The position numbers were made by a program, and so were the translations under genes. This document shows, piece after piece, positions 1 through 5,786 of a stretch of DNA of 8,910 nt (positions within the stretch are counted from its first letter, which is position 1; the number at the start of each line of letters is the position of its first letter). Below the pieces are notes generated by a model, which had not been told where the DNA came from, did not search any database, and saw nothing but the letters and a program-made list of their open reading frames with translations. The stretch is from Nitrosarchaeum sp. (GTDB lineage: Archaea > Thermoproteota > Nitrososphaeria > Nitrososphaerales > Nitrosopumilaceae): contig SICY01000024.1 of assembly GCA_009697485.1 (NCBI GenBank), forward strand, positions 1-8,910, given 5' to 3'.

Positions 1-498
1 ATTTTACCATACACATTCGGTCGTTCAGCACTAAAAAGATTCAACAAAGCTGATGTAAACATAGTTGAAAGATTATGCAACAAAGTTATGCATTTTGGTA
101 AAAAATATGCAAAAAACACCGGAAGAATGACTGGTAAAAAAACCAAGGTAATCAATACTGTAAAAGTAGCATTTGATATTATTGCATTAAAGACTGGTAA
201 GAATCCAGTTGAGGTTCTAGTTAGAGCAATTGAATTCTCTGCACCAAATGAAGATACAACAAGAATTGTATATGGTGGCACTGTCTATCATGTCTCTGTA
301 GATGTTGCTCCAATCCGAAGAGTAGACATGGCATTAAAATTTATTGCAGATTCTATACGAGATGCAACATATTCTAACCCCAAACCAATTGAGGAGCATA
401 TGGCAGAACAGCTTATTTTGGCAGCTTCCAATGATCCAAATGCTCCATCTGTAAAGAAAAAACACGAATTAGAAAGAATAGCACAAGCATCTAGATAG
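1..498 (+). CDS. rps7: 30S ribosomal protein S7, archaeal type (5' end outside window)
   Basis: Small-subunit ribosomal protein S7 binds the 3' major domain of 16S rRNA, nucleates assembly of the 30S head and lies near the exit-site tRNA. The frame is open from base 1, so the first in-window ATG (base 88) is internal and the true start lies to the left. The visible 165 residues cover most of an archaeal S7, which is usually around 190-210 residues. Recognisable family features are the early PYTFGR and NIVERLCN segments, the KTGKNPVEVLVRAIE block, the GGTVYHVSVDVAPIRRVDMAL core, and a basic C-terminal helix ending KKHELERIAQASR. It stops with TAG. In archaea this gene usually follows rps12, which is expected just off the left edge. 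It converges on the tRNA-Gln gene, with 12 bases between the two. The identification is secure; only the N-terminus is missing. Confidence 0.95.
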   Translation: MLPYTFGRSALKRFNKADVNIVERLCNKVMHFGKKYAKNTGRMTGKKTKVINTVKVAFDIIALKTGKNPVEVLVRAIEFSAPNEDTTRIVYGGTVYHVSVDVAPIRRVDMALKFIADSIRDATYSNPKPIEEHMAEQLILAASNDPNAPSVKKKHELERIAQASR

Positions 499-545
499 TA
501 ATTTTACCAGTAGCCCGAGGCAGATTCGAACTGCCGTCTCCGCCT

Positions 546-560
546 ATCCACTCTTGAGAT
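546..560 (-). other. Intron in the tRNA-Gln anticodon loop (15 nt, position 37/38)
   Basis: Fifteen extra bases separate loop base G37 from the 3' half of the anticodon stem (GGCGG, 544-540). Removal leaves the 7-base loop CTCTGGA. Excising 545-559 instead gives the same product, because an A sits at both junctions. The bulge-helix-bulge is imperfect. The canonical register gives a 4-bp central helix with one C/U mismatch and two G-U pairs. Shifting by one base gives UCUG/UGGA (two Watson-Crick and two wobble pairs) but breaks the top of the anticodon stem. The intron's existence is forced by the tRNA fold; its exact boundaries are not. Confidence 0.75.
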
Positions 561-576
561 CCAGAGGGCAGAATCC

Positions 577-596
577 TTGATCTAAAATTTTTTTAT
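577..596 (-). other. Non-canonical tRNA intron in the D-loop (20 nt, bulge-helix-bulge)
   Basis: Removing these 20 bases restores a standard D-arm, GTCT-AGCGGTCAA-GGAT. On the minus strand the junctions form an archaeal splicing-endonuclease substrate. GGTC (602-599) pairs with GATC (582-579) as the 4-bp central helix. The 3-nt bulges are AAA (598-596) and AAG (578-576). An inner hairpin TAAAA / AAA / TTTTA spans 595-583. Cutting after the second base of each bulge gives exactly this intron. The outer helix beyond the bulges is weak (one clear C-G pair), so the motif is a relaxed one. Introns outside position 37/38 are known in Thaumarchaeota and Thermoproteota and need the broad-specificity heteromeric endonuclease. 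Confidence 0.85.
588..594 (+). terminator. Possible poly-T terminator for rps7 within the antisense of the tRNA intron
   Basis: A run of seven T on the plus strand lies about 90 bases past the rps7 stop. Archaeal RNA polymerase commonly terminates at oligo-U tracts, and no better T-tract lies between the stop codon and this point. The same bases are the A-tract of the tRNA D-loop intron on the other strand. Position and composition are the only support. Confidence 0.25.
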
Positions 597-643
597 TTGA
601 CCGCTAGACTATCGGGCTACCGAAACAAATTCTAATGTTTTAG

Positions 644-652
644 CATATATTA
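644..652 (-). promoter_or_regulatory. TATA-like box of the tRNA-Gln gene
   Basis: On the minus strand an AATATATG-type box is centred about 30 bases upstream of the mature tRNA 5' end, in the short gap after the stop codon of the neighbouring gene. The spacing fits an archaeal TBP site for a transcript starting a few bases before the tRNA. This is inferred from composition and distance only. Confidence 0.5.
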
Positions 653-662
653 TTTGCTGAAA

Positions 663-983
663 TTACTTGAACTTAACTTCGTGAATAGCTGTAGCATAAT
701 CGCAATTCGCTTTTAATCTCATATATGGAATCAATCTAAAATGAATTGAGTAAATATCCTCTTCTTTTAACAAGATTCCTTTCTGCATTAAGGATACTAA
801 TCCACGTGATGTGACTGTTATCTTCACATTATTTTTTTCACATACTTGATCACGTTTTTTTTGATATTGTTTTAGTGAAAATGCTACATCATTAATTTCT
901 AAAATCAGAGGCCATACAATTTCAGCCCAAACAAATCTTCGATTTTCTGTAGCTGATGCGTATTTACCTTTTTCACTCAACAT
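663..983 (-). CDS. Small protein of unknown function (106 aa)
   Basis: I do not recognise this family. The product is a soluble, mixed alpha/beta-looking protein with no signal peptide or membrane segment. It starts MLSEKGKY, has an aromatic helix-like block (RRFVWAEIVWPLILEIND), a lysine-rich middle, then a strand-turn-helix-looking stretch (VKITVTSRGLVSLMQKGIL), and ends HEVKFK. It has two cysteines. The general shape could suit a small winged-helix protein, but no diagnostic motif is present. The ATG at 983 is preferred because a TATA-like box (GTTATAAC) is centred about 25 bases upstream, as expected for a leaderless transcript. An in-frame TTG at 998 would add MQILL, and a stop lies just above it. 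The gene is divergent from the cysteine-rich gene at 1019 and ends 45 bases before the tRNA. Codon use matches its neighbours, so it is probably a real, lineage-restricted gene. Confidence 0.65.
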   Translation of the reverse strand: MLSEKGKYASATENRRFVWAEIVWPLILEINDVAFSLKQYQKKRDQVCEKNNVKITVTSRGLVSLMQKGILLKEEDIYSIHFRLIPYMRLKANCDYATAIHEVKFK

Positions 984-992
984 TAATAATAT
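983..992 (+). promoter_or_regulatory. TATA-like box for the cysteine-rich protein gene
   Basis: TTAATAATAT is centred about 30 bases upstream of the TTG start at 1019, consistent with a leaderless or nearly leaderless plus-strand transcript. It overlaps the start codon region of the divergent minus-strand gene, so the two promoters would interleave. Assigned on sequence and spacing only. Confidence 0.4.
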
Positions 993-1003
993 CTGCAAAA
1001 GAT

Positions 1004-1011
1004 GTTATAAC
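1004..1011 (-). promoter_or_regulatory. Palindromic TATA-like box, GTTATAAC
   Basis: The exact palindrome GTTATAAC is centred about 25 bases upstream of the ATG at 983 on the minus strand, the right distance for a leaderless archaeal promoter of the small unknown gene. Being palindromic it reads the same on the plus strand, but there it is only about 11 bases before the TTG at 1019, too close to serve that start. Confidence 0.45.
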
Positions 1012-1018
1012 TTAATAG

Positions 1019-1723
1019 TTGTCTCAAAAAGAAATTGAAGAATCACTGAATCTATTGCAAAAAGATTGGGATATTGATCCTATTTTACGAGAATTTATGC
1101 TAGGAAAAATAACAGATGTTTCTGATTATCCATTCAAAGTTAAAGATGTTATTTTTCATATTCCATATCTTGTATCCAAAAAAAAATATATTTTATGGAA
1201 ATGTTTTTGGCCCGATTGCCATAATTGTTGTGACAGACAAGGTAGATTACCTCTAACTTCCGATGATCTAATTACTATTGGAAAAGGATTGAAGTATCAA
1301 AGATCATCTGATTTTATAAAAAATGAAACAGTCACAACTACTTGGCAAGATATTGCTCCCTCTGGTCAAGTCACTACAATGACTACAATTAATCTTAAAA
1401 GAAGGACTGATGAAACTGAACACGAAGACGGGACTCATATTTCATGCCGATTCTTAGATGAAAAGGGTGGATGTAGCATGCATCCAGATCGTCCTGGAGT
1501 ATGTTATTTGTATCCGTTTTCTACTTGGCTTGAAAATGAAAAAGGCATGGCACGAGTACATGCAACATATCAATTTACAGGTGATTGTCCTGGGTTTTAT
1601 CTCTCTGATGATTTACAATTAATGAAACAAGAACTAAAAGATTATTCCAAAATAATTTATGACTATAACATGTCATCCAGTAGAACAATGAGGGAAAATC
1701 TTGGTTCTGTAAGTTTTGGTTAA
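1019..1723 (+). CDS. Cysteine-rich YkgJ-like (CxxCxxCC family) putative metal-chelating protein
   Basis: This 234-residue cytoplasmic protein has the cysteine layout of the putative zinc- or iron-chelating CxxCxxCC family (PF03692, YkgJ-like). C62-x4-C67-x2-C70-C71 comes first, then C143, C152 in GGCSMHPDRPGVC, C162 before YLYPF, and C190 in GDCPGF. The block CSMHPDRPGVCYLYPF is the most typical part. The cofactor and reaction are unknown for most of the family, so no enzymatic role is assigned. A 71-residue stretch separates C71 from C143; it is rich in Thr and charged residues and may be a loop or insertion. The TTG at 1019 is used because a stop codon lies directly upstream and a TATA-like box lies about 30 bases before it; TTG at 1055 or ATG at 1100 are alternatives that keep all cysteines. 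It converges with the reductase-family gene, overlapping it by 4 bases. Confidence 0.8.
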   Translation: MSQKEIEESLNLLQKDWDIDPILREFMLGKITDVSDYPFKVKDVIFHIPYLVSKKKYILWKCFWPDCHNCCDRQGRLPLTSDDLITIGKGLKYQRSSDFIKNETVTTTWQDIAPSGQVTTMTTINLKRRTDETEHEDGTHISCRFLDEKGGCSMHPDRPGVCYLYPFSTWLENEKGMARVHATYQFTGDCPGFYLSDDLQLMKQELKDYSKIIYDYNMSSSRTMRENLGSVSFG

Positions 1724-2733
1724 GCTTTAGCTACTTTCATCAAGTCTGATATTTTAATATCCATTCCAAATCTGACTTCATTCTTTTTCATGTATCTAAA
1801 AATAGAGATAAAGTCTGGAAGTGATTTGAAAAAATTAAAGTTCTTGTGAATCTTTGCTCTGACAAACTTGAATACTTTGTCGTAAATTTTATAGTGTTCA
1901 TCTACTGCTTTTTCATATGCTGCAAAGTCATGCATATTTTCTAAAAAGATATCAACACACTGCATACTAGGAATTATTCCCTCACCCAGAAGAGCATAGA
2001 CTGTACCAATTGATTCTCCAACTCCTACAACCTTGCCTTTGTAAAATGGCTTACACTTTCCTGGAGTTGCTAATCTGATTGGTCTTCCTTTAGTTTTTAG
2101 AACTTTACCGCCGTGCTTTTTTAGAAAATCATCCGTTGCCTTGATGTGATTTTTTCTATAATCTCCTGCGCCAATATGTGCCCATTTCTCACCTAACGGG
2201 AAATACCAGAAATATCCTGACATTCCTGGAAATGGTTCTATGTAAAAGTCCTCATATGGTACTTTGTCTTCATATTCTACTTTGTATTCATATGTTGGCA
2301 AGAAAAAATCTTCTTCTAATTTTGGTAAATAGGTTCTTGCAAATCCAGTACAATCAACTATCATATCGTATTCTTTTTCCAAGTCTTCTAGCTTTGGAGC
2401 TTCACCGTAGATTATTTTGGAATCTTTAATGAAATCTTTGATTAATGCTAATTTGTCATATGTGCACAATCCGTGCAAGCCGATATCGAATTTCACACTG
2501 TTATTCATTTTAACGTGCATTGTCTTTCCATCATGGATTAGAAAGTCATCAAAATTGCGTCCAGTCTTTTTGCAAAATTTTTCTAGTTCTGACTTTATTG
2601 TTCCCCATGCACAAATAGAATCATGTCTTTCTTGTGTGCTTCGCTCATATCCTGTTACTTCATGTTCAGAATTTTTGAGTCTTGCTATAAGATAACTGCC
2701 TGCAACTCCCATACCCATAACTGCAATTTTCAT
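1720..2733 (-). CDS. Geranylgeranyl reductase family FAD-dependent protein
   Basis: This 337-residue flavoprotein resembles archaeal geranylgeranyl reductases, which saturate isoprenoid chains of membrane lipids or quinones using reduced FAD. Visible features, counted from the chosen start, are an N-terminal Rossmann motif GMGVAG at 7-12, an acidic residue after the second strand (YER, 29-31), VDCTG near 126-130, and YFWYFP at 174-179. The last matches the YxWxFP signature of the reductase family's catalytic domain. A late FAD-contact region follows, GVGESIGTVYALLGEGIIPS (237-256). That region usually reads GDAAG...GGGI in the family, so this is a divergent member whose substrate cannot be named. 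No membrane segment is evident. The frame is open up to base 2799, but the ATG at 2733 places the dinucleotide-binding strand at the N-terminus and has a TATA-like box about 27 bases upstream. A different FAD-dependent oxidoreductase activity is possible. Confidence 0.82.
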   Translation of the reverse strand: MKIAVMGMGVAGSYLIARLKNSEHEVTGYERSTQERHDSICAWGTIKSELEKFCKKTGRNFDDFLIHDGKTMHVKMNNSVKFDIGLHGLCTYDKLALIKDFIKDSKIIYGEAPKLEDLEKEYDMIVDCTGFARTYLPKLEEDFFLPTYEYKVEYEDKVPYEDFYIEPFPGMSGYFWYFPLGEKWAHIGAGDYRKNHIKATDDFLKKHGGKVLKTKGRPIRLATPGKCKPFYKGKVVGVGESIGTVYALLGEGIIPSMQCVDIFLENMHDFAAYEKAVDEHYKIYDKVFKFVRAKIHKNFNFFKSLPDFISIFRYMKKNEVRFGMDIKISDLMKVAKA

Positions 2734-2756
2734 TTCACAGCTAGTCCATTTTGACC

Positions 2757-2763
2757 TAATAAA
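2757..2763 (-). promoter_or_regulatory. TATA-like box of the reductase-family gene
   Basis: On the minus strand TTTATTA is centred 27 bases before the ATG at 2733, suiting a leaderless transcript. It decides the start. The longer reading from 2799 would put the box inside the coding region and add 22 residues before the Rossmann strand. No other recognisable element was found in the 166-base gap up to leuS. Confidence 0.5.
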
Positions 2764-2899
2764 TACAATATTGCATTGTTTTATCATTATTTGTTTCAAA
2801 TTTGGCTTTTACATCATTCAATTGATCAAATAAGGAAATTCAAAACAATTGAGAGATTGGTGAATCTTAATGCAGATAACGAGAGATTTTGGATTGAAA

Positions 2900-5779
2900 C
2901 TATTCAATCAAAATAGCAGGCTTGAATGGCCTTGCGTGTCTTGCCTTTCCTTTAGGATCATAGATGTTATTATCTGATTCTGCGAAAATATCAATCTCTA
3001 CTCCAAACTCTTTCTTTCCTAATTGAGTCAATTCATTTGTAAGGAATTTTTTCTCATCAAAGTCTTTAGAATCTAGCTTTGTCTGTCTAATCTCAGTTGG
3101 TTCAGATAAAATATCCTTGATTGTCTTTTGTACAAAGTCTGGAATTTTTTTAACATCAGATGTGTCTGGATTAGCAATTAGTTCTTTCATTACAATTCCC
3201 ATGTTTGTTTGTCCTGCCATTACTTTTTCTAAAATGGAATGGTACACTTTGGACTTGAAAGAGTTAGCAGTATAGATTGTAATTTTTTTTGGAGTGATCT
3301 TTGTTACTTTGAGGATATTTGAAATATCATCAATTAATAATTTTAACAACTCTTCGGATTGAATAGCAGATGCATTGACATTTTCTTGAGAGAATTCTGG
3401 CCACTGAGATGTCGATACAATTTCTGAATGTCCTAGTTTTTCCCACATTTCTTCTGCAATATGTGGTGCAAATGGTGATAACATTGCAACACGTGTCGAG
3501 TTTATCTGGTGTAAGATTCCTGAAATATTTTGTCTATTTTTTGCATTTACTCTTTTCATGTACCAGCTCAAATTCGATTCAAATGAAAACAAAATGTCAT
3601 GTAGGGCTTCTCGTAATCTCATTTTTTCTATACTTGTAGTAACTTCCGACACCATGCTTTGAGTTTTAGATAAAATCCATCGGTCTTCTGCCTCCAGTGT
3701 ATCTATTTTCTCAGATTTGAGCTTAGAACACTCGTTGTATAATGCTTCTAGCTTATTTTGAATTCCTGAAACTGACTCCATGTTAAAATCAGCATCTTGG
3801 AGTAATTCTGCAGAGATTATTATTGCCAGTCTGATAGGATCTGCACCATAATCCTGGATTGCTTTTCGCAATGGTATGATGTTTCCCATACTTTTTGACA
3901 TTTTAGAGCCATTCATCAAGACAGAACCATTAACTACAATTTCTTTGGGCCAGTTGCTTTCAGGAAATATTGCAACATGATTCAAAACAAAAAATGTCAA
4001 GTGATTTGGAACCAAATCACGTCCAGAGTGTCTTGAATCTACTGGATAAAAATACTGGAACTCTTTTTTGATTTCATTAATTATATTTTCTGACATTCCA
4101 GTAATTACAGAGATCTTATTTACATCACCAGTATCCAAGAAAATATAATCAAAGAATTCTTTGGATAATTTTTCTGCCTTTAGTGTTCCATTGTTTACAA
4201 ATTTTGAAATTGTATAGTATGCCATGTAAATTACAGAATCTGAAAGACTCTCTACAATCCAGTCCTTATCCCATGGCAGTTTTGTTCCTAGTCCGTGTTG
4301 TCTTGCACATGCTCTTTCTCGTAGCCATCCAATCACATAGTTAAACTCTGATCTAATCTCTTGCGGTAAAATGTTCATTTCATCAAAGCATTTGGTAGCT
4401 AATTCTTTCCAGTCTTTATCTCCATAATTTAGGAACCATTGATTATTGAGAACTTTGACAACACATTCTGCTCCACATCTGCATCTTACTGGAGTGTTTG
4501 TTAGTTCTAGTAAGATATCCGCATGTTTGTTTTCAATTAACCATTCTTTGATGGTATCTTTTGCATATGCTACTTTGATTCCAGCAAATTTCTCTGTGTT
4601 TTGTTTTAGCTTTCCACCATAGAATTCCTTTCCATATACTTCCTTTGTTGCCTCTTCTAGTTTCGGATCACTTTGATCTTTTACTCCGAATCTCTCAACT
4701 GCCTCTTTGGCTGGATTTTCACCATACCCCTCAGTCTGAATAATTGATATGGGCATGATTTTGTTTACTAGTGAGGCCAATTTAGGCTCCATTTTTGCTT
4801 TTTTGAGGTCCTCCAATGCTTGATAATCAAATGGTGCATGTGCTGGAACTGACATGACCATTCCAGTTCCTGTTCCGCTCTCAACAAAACTTGCAGGAAG
4901 CATCACAATTGATTCATTTCTATGTGGAACTATTACTGATTTTCCAATTAATTCTGAACCCTTTATTTCGCCATCATATGTTATTTTTTTATCCAAAAAT
5001 TCTAGCTTGTATGCACACTCTGCACTTACAATCCATTTTTCATCATTCACTGTAATTTTTTTGTAAATGATTTCTGGATTGACCCAAAGATTTACAACAC
5101 CAAAAATTGTTTCAGGTCGTAGTGTTGCAGTTGGAATGATATAATCTTCATATTTGAATTTGATCAAAATGTATTCAGTAAAGTCAGGCTCTACATCACC
5201 TAGTGTGTCATGTTGTGATACTGGATTTTGATCCTTTGGACACCAACCAACTGGATGTGAACCCTGAATGATTAGCTTCTTTTCTCTTAATGTGTTGATT
5301 TGCCATTCGATAAATTTACTATACACTGGATCAATTGTTGTAAACTCTCTTCTCCAGTCAATGGAGTAACCCATCTCAATCATTCCTGTCTTGATTTCTC
5401 TATGAAAATAATCTGCAATCTTTACTGGTTCGACAAATGTTTTAATTGATTCCTCTGGAACTCCATAAAGATTTTTTAAATTTTCAATTATCTCTTTGTC
5501 TTTTGCCTCTACTCTTTTTGCCATTCCAAGAATTGGAGTTCCTGTATAATGAAACGCCATTGGAAACAATACATTGAATCCTTTCATTCGATAAAATCTT
5601 GCATGAACATCAGCTAGTGTGTATGTTCTACCGTGTCCTATGTGTTGAGGTGAGTTTGGATATGGATATGCAACTGTGATGAATTTTTTTTCTTTGGTAT
5701 TTGGATCTGTTTCAAAGTCTTTGGTGGCATTCCATCTTTTTCTCCACTTTGATTCAATTTCATTCCATTTTATTTCCAT
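2900..5779 (-). CDS. leuS: Leucyl-tRNA synthetase, archaeal/eukaryal type
   Basis: This class I synthetase attaches leucine to tRNA-Leu in the cytoplasm; at 959 residues it is full length for the archaeal/eukaryal form. The catalytic Rossmann fold carries HIGH at 46-49 and KMSKS at 626-630 (NGSKMSKSMGN). The CP1 editing domain, which hydrolyses mischarged tRNA, shows the threonine-rich TATLRPETIFG (217-227) and GTGTGMVMSVPAHAPFDY (302-319), with the conserved aspartate at 318. A cysteine cluster CRCGAEC (433-439) could bind zinc. WLRERACARQHGLGTKLPW (485-503) and DSRHSGRDLVPNHL (581-594) are typical of the archaeal enzyme. An anticodon-binding helical domain (about 690-800) and a C-terminal extension ending KPAILIE follow. 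The gene begins 7 bases after the alaS stop, so it is probably translated from an alaS-leuS mRNA. Only a weak GGATGAG sequence precedes the ATG. All key residues are intact. Confidence 0.97.
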   Translation of the reverse strand: MEIKWNEIESKWRKRWNATKDFETDPNTKEKKFITVAYPYPNSPQHIGHGRTYTLADVHARFYRMKGFNVLFPMAFHYTGTPILGMAKRVEAKDKEIIENLKNLYGVPEESIKTFVEPVKIADYFHREIKTGMIEMGYSIDWRREFTTIDPVYSKFIEWQINTLREKKLIIQGSHPVGWCPKDQNPVSQHDTLGDVEPDFTEYILIKFKYEDYIIPTATLRPETIFGVVNLWVNPEIIYKKITVNDEKWIVSAECAYKLEFLDKKITYDGEIKGSELIGKSVIVPHRNESIVMLPASFVESGTGTGMVMSVPAHAPFDYQALEDLKKAKMEPKLASLVNKIMPISIIQTEGYGENPAKEAVERFGVKDQSDPKLEEATKEVYGKEFYGGKLKQNTEKFAGIKVAYAKDTIKEWLIENKHADILLELTNTPVRCRCGAECVVKVLNNQWFLNYGDKDWKELATKCFDEMNILPQEIRSEFNYVIGWLRERACARQHGLGTKLPWDKDWIVESLSDSVIYMAYYTISKFVNNGTLKAEKLSKEFFDYIFLDTGDVNKISVITGMSENIINEIKKEFQYFYPVDSRHSGRDLVPNHLTFFVLNHVAIFPESNWPKEIVVNGSVLMNGSKMSKSMGNIIPLRKAIQDYGADPIRLAIIISAELLQDADFNMESVSGIQNKLEALYNECSKLKSEKIDTLEAEDRWILSKTQSMVSEVTTSIEKMRLREALHDILFSFESNLSWYMKRVNAKNRQNISGILHQINSTRVAMLSPFAPHIAEEMWEKLGHSEIVSTSQWPEFSQENVNASAIQSEELLKLLIDDISNILKVTKITPKKITIYTANSFKSKVYHSILEKVMAGQTNMGIVMKELIANPDTSDVKKIPDFVQKTIKDILSEPTEIRQTKLDSKDFDEKKFLTNELTQLGKKEFGVEIDIFAESDNNIYDPKGKARHARPFKPAILIE

Positions 5780-5786
5780 AACATTC

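Larger units (their letters stand above)
511..618 (-). tRNA. trnQ: tRNA-Gln (anticodon CUG) with two introns
   Basis: The reverse complement folds into a tRNA once two insertions are removed. The parts are acceptor AGCCCGA/TCGGGCT plus discriminator A; D-stem GTCT/GGAT; anticodon stem CTGCC/GGCGG; loop CTCTGGA with anticodon CTG at 564-562; variable AGAC; and T-arm GGCAG-TTCGAAT-CTGCC. The mature length is 73 nt without CCA, which is not encoded. The first pair, A1-U72, is the known archaeal tRNA-Gln determinant for the GatDE amidotransferase. This fits an archaeon that charges this tRNA with Glu and then amidates it. Introns are at 577-596 (D-loop) and about 546-560 (next to the anticodon). 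A TATA-like box lies about 30 bases upstream. The gene converges on rps7. The main alternative would be a different splice register, but the spliced loop CTCTGGA is typical of tRNA-Gln. Confidence 0.9.

Noticed and set aside
2178..2695. Two plus-strand open frames of about 83 and 92 codons
   Set aside because: They lie antisense to the reductase-family gene, which has clear motifs. Their products are hydrophobic, low-complexity translations with no family features, so they are shadows.
2734..2799. N-terminal extension of the reductase-family protein
   Set aside because: The added 22 residues precede the Rossmann strand, have no family resemblance and would bury the TATA-like box in coding sequence.
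2805..2830. Possible C/D box guide RNA in the gap before leuS (ATGATGT-like box C on the minus strand)
   Set aside because: No CUGA box D is found at a suitable distance, so the match is too weak.
2852..2895. Repeated GAGAGATT in the spacer downstream of leuS, and a 36-codon plus-strand frame starting at 2870
   Set aside because: The repeat is only 8 bases with no symmetry or conserved spacing. The short frame runs antisense into the conserved leuS end and has no promoter or family features.
3409..3639. Plus-strand open frame inside leuS
   Set aside because: It is antisense to the intact leucyl-tRNA synthetase frame and has no promoter or recognisable motif.
4854..5066. Plus-strand open frame inside leuS editing domain
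   Set aside because: It is antisense to conserved editing-domain codons, so the open frame is a by-product of the AT-rich codon bias.
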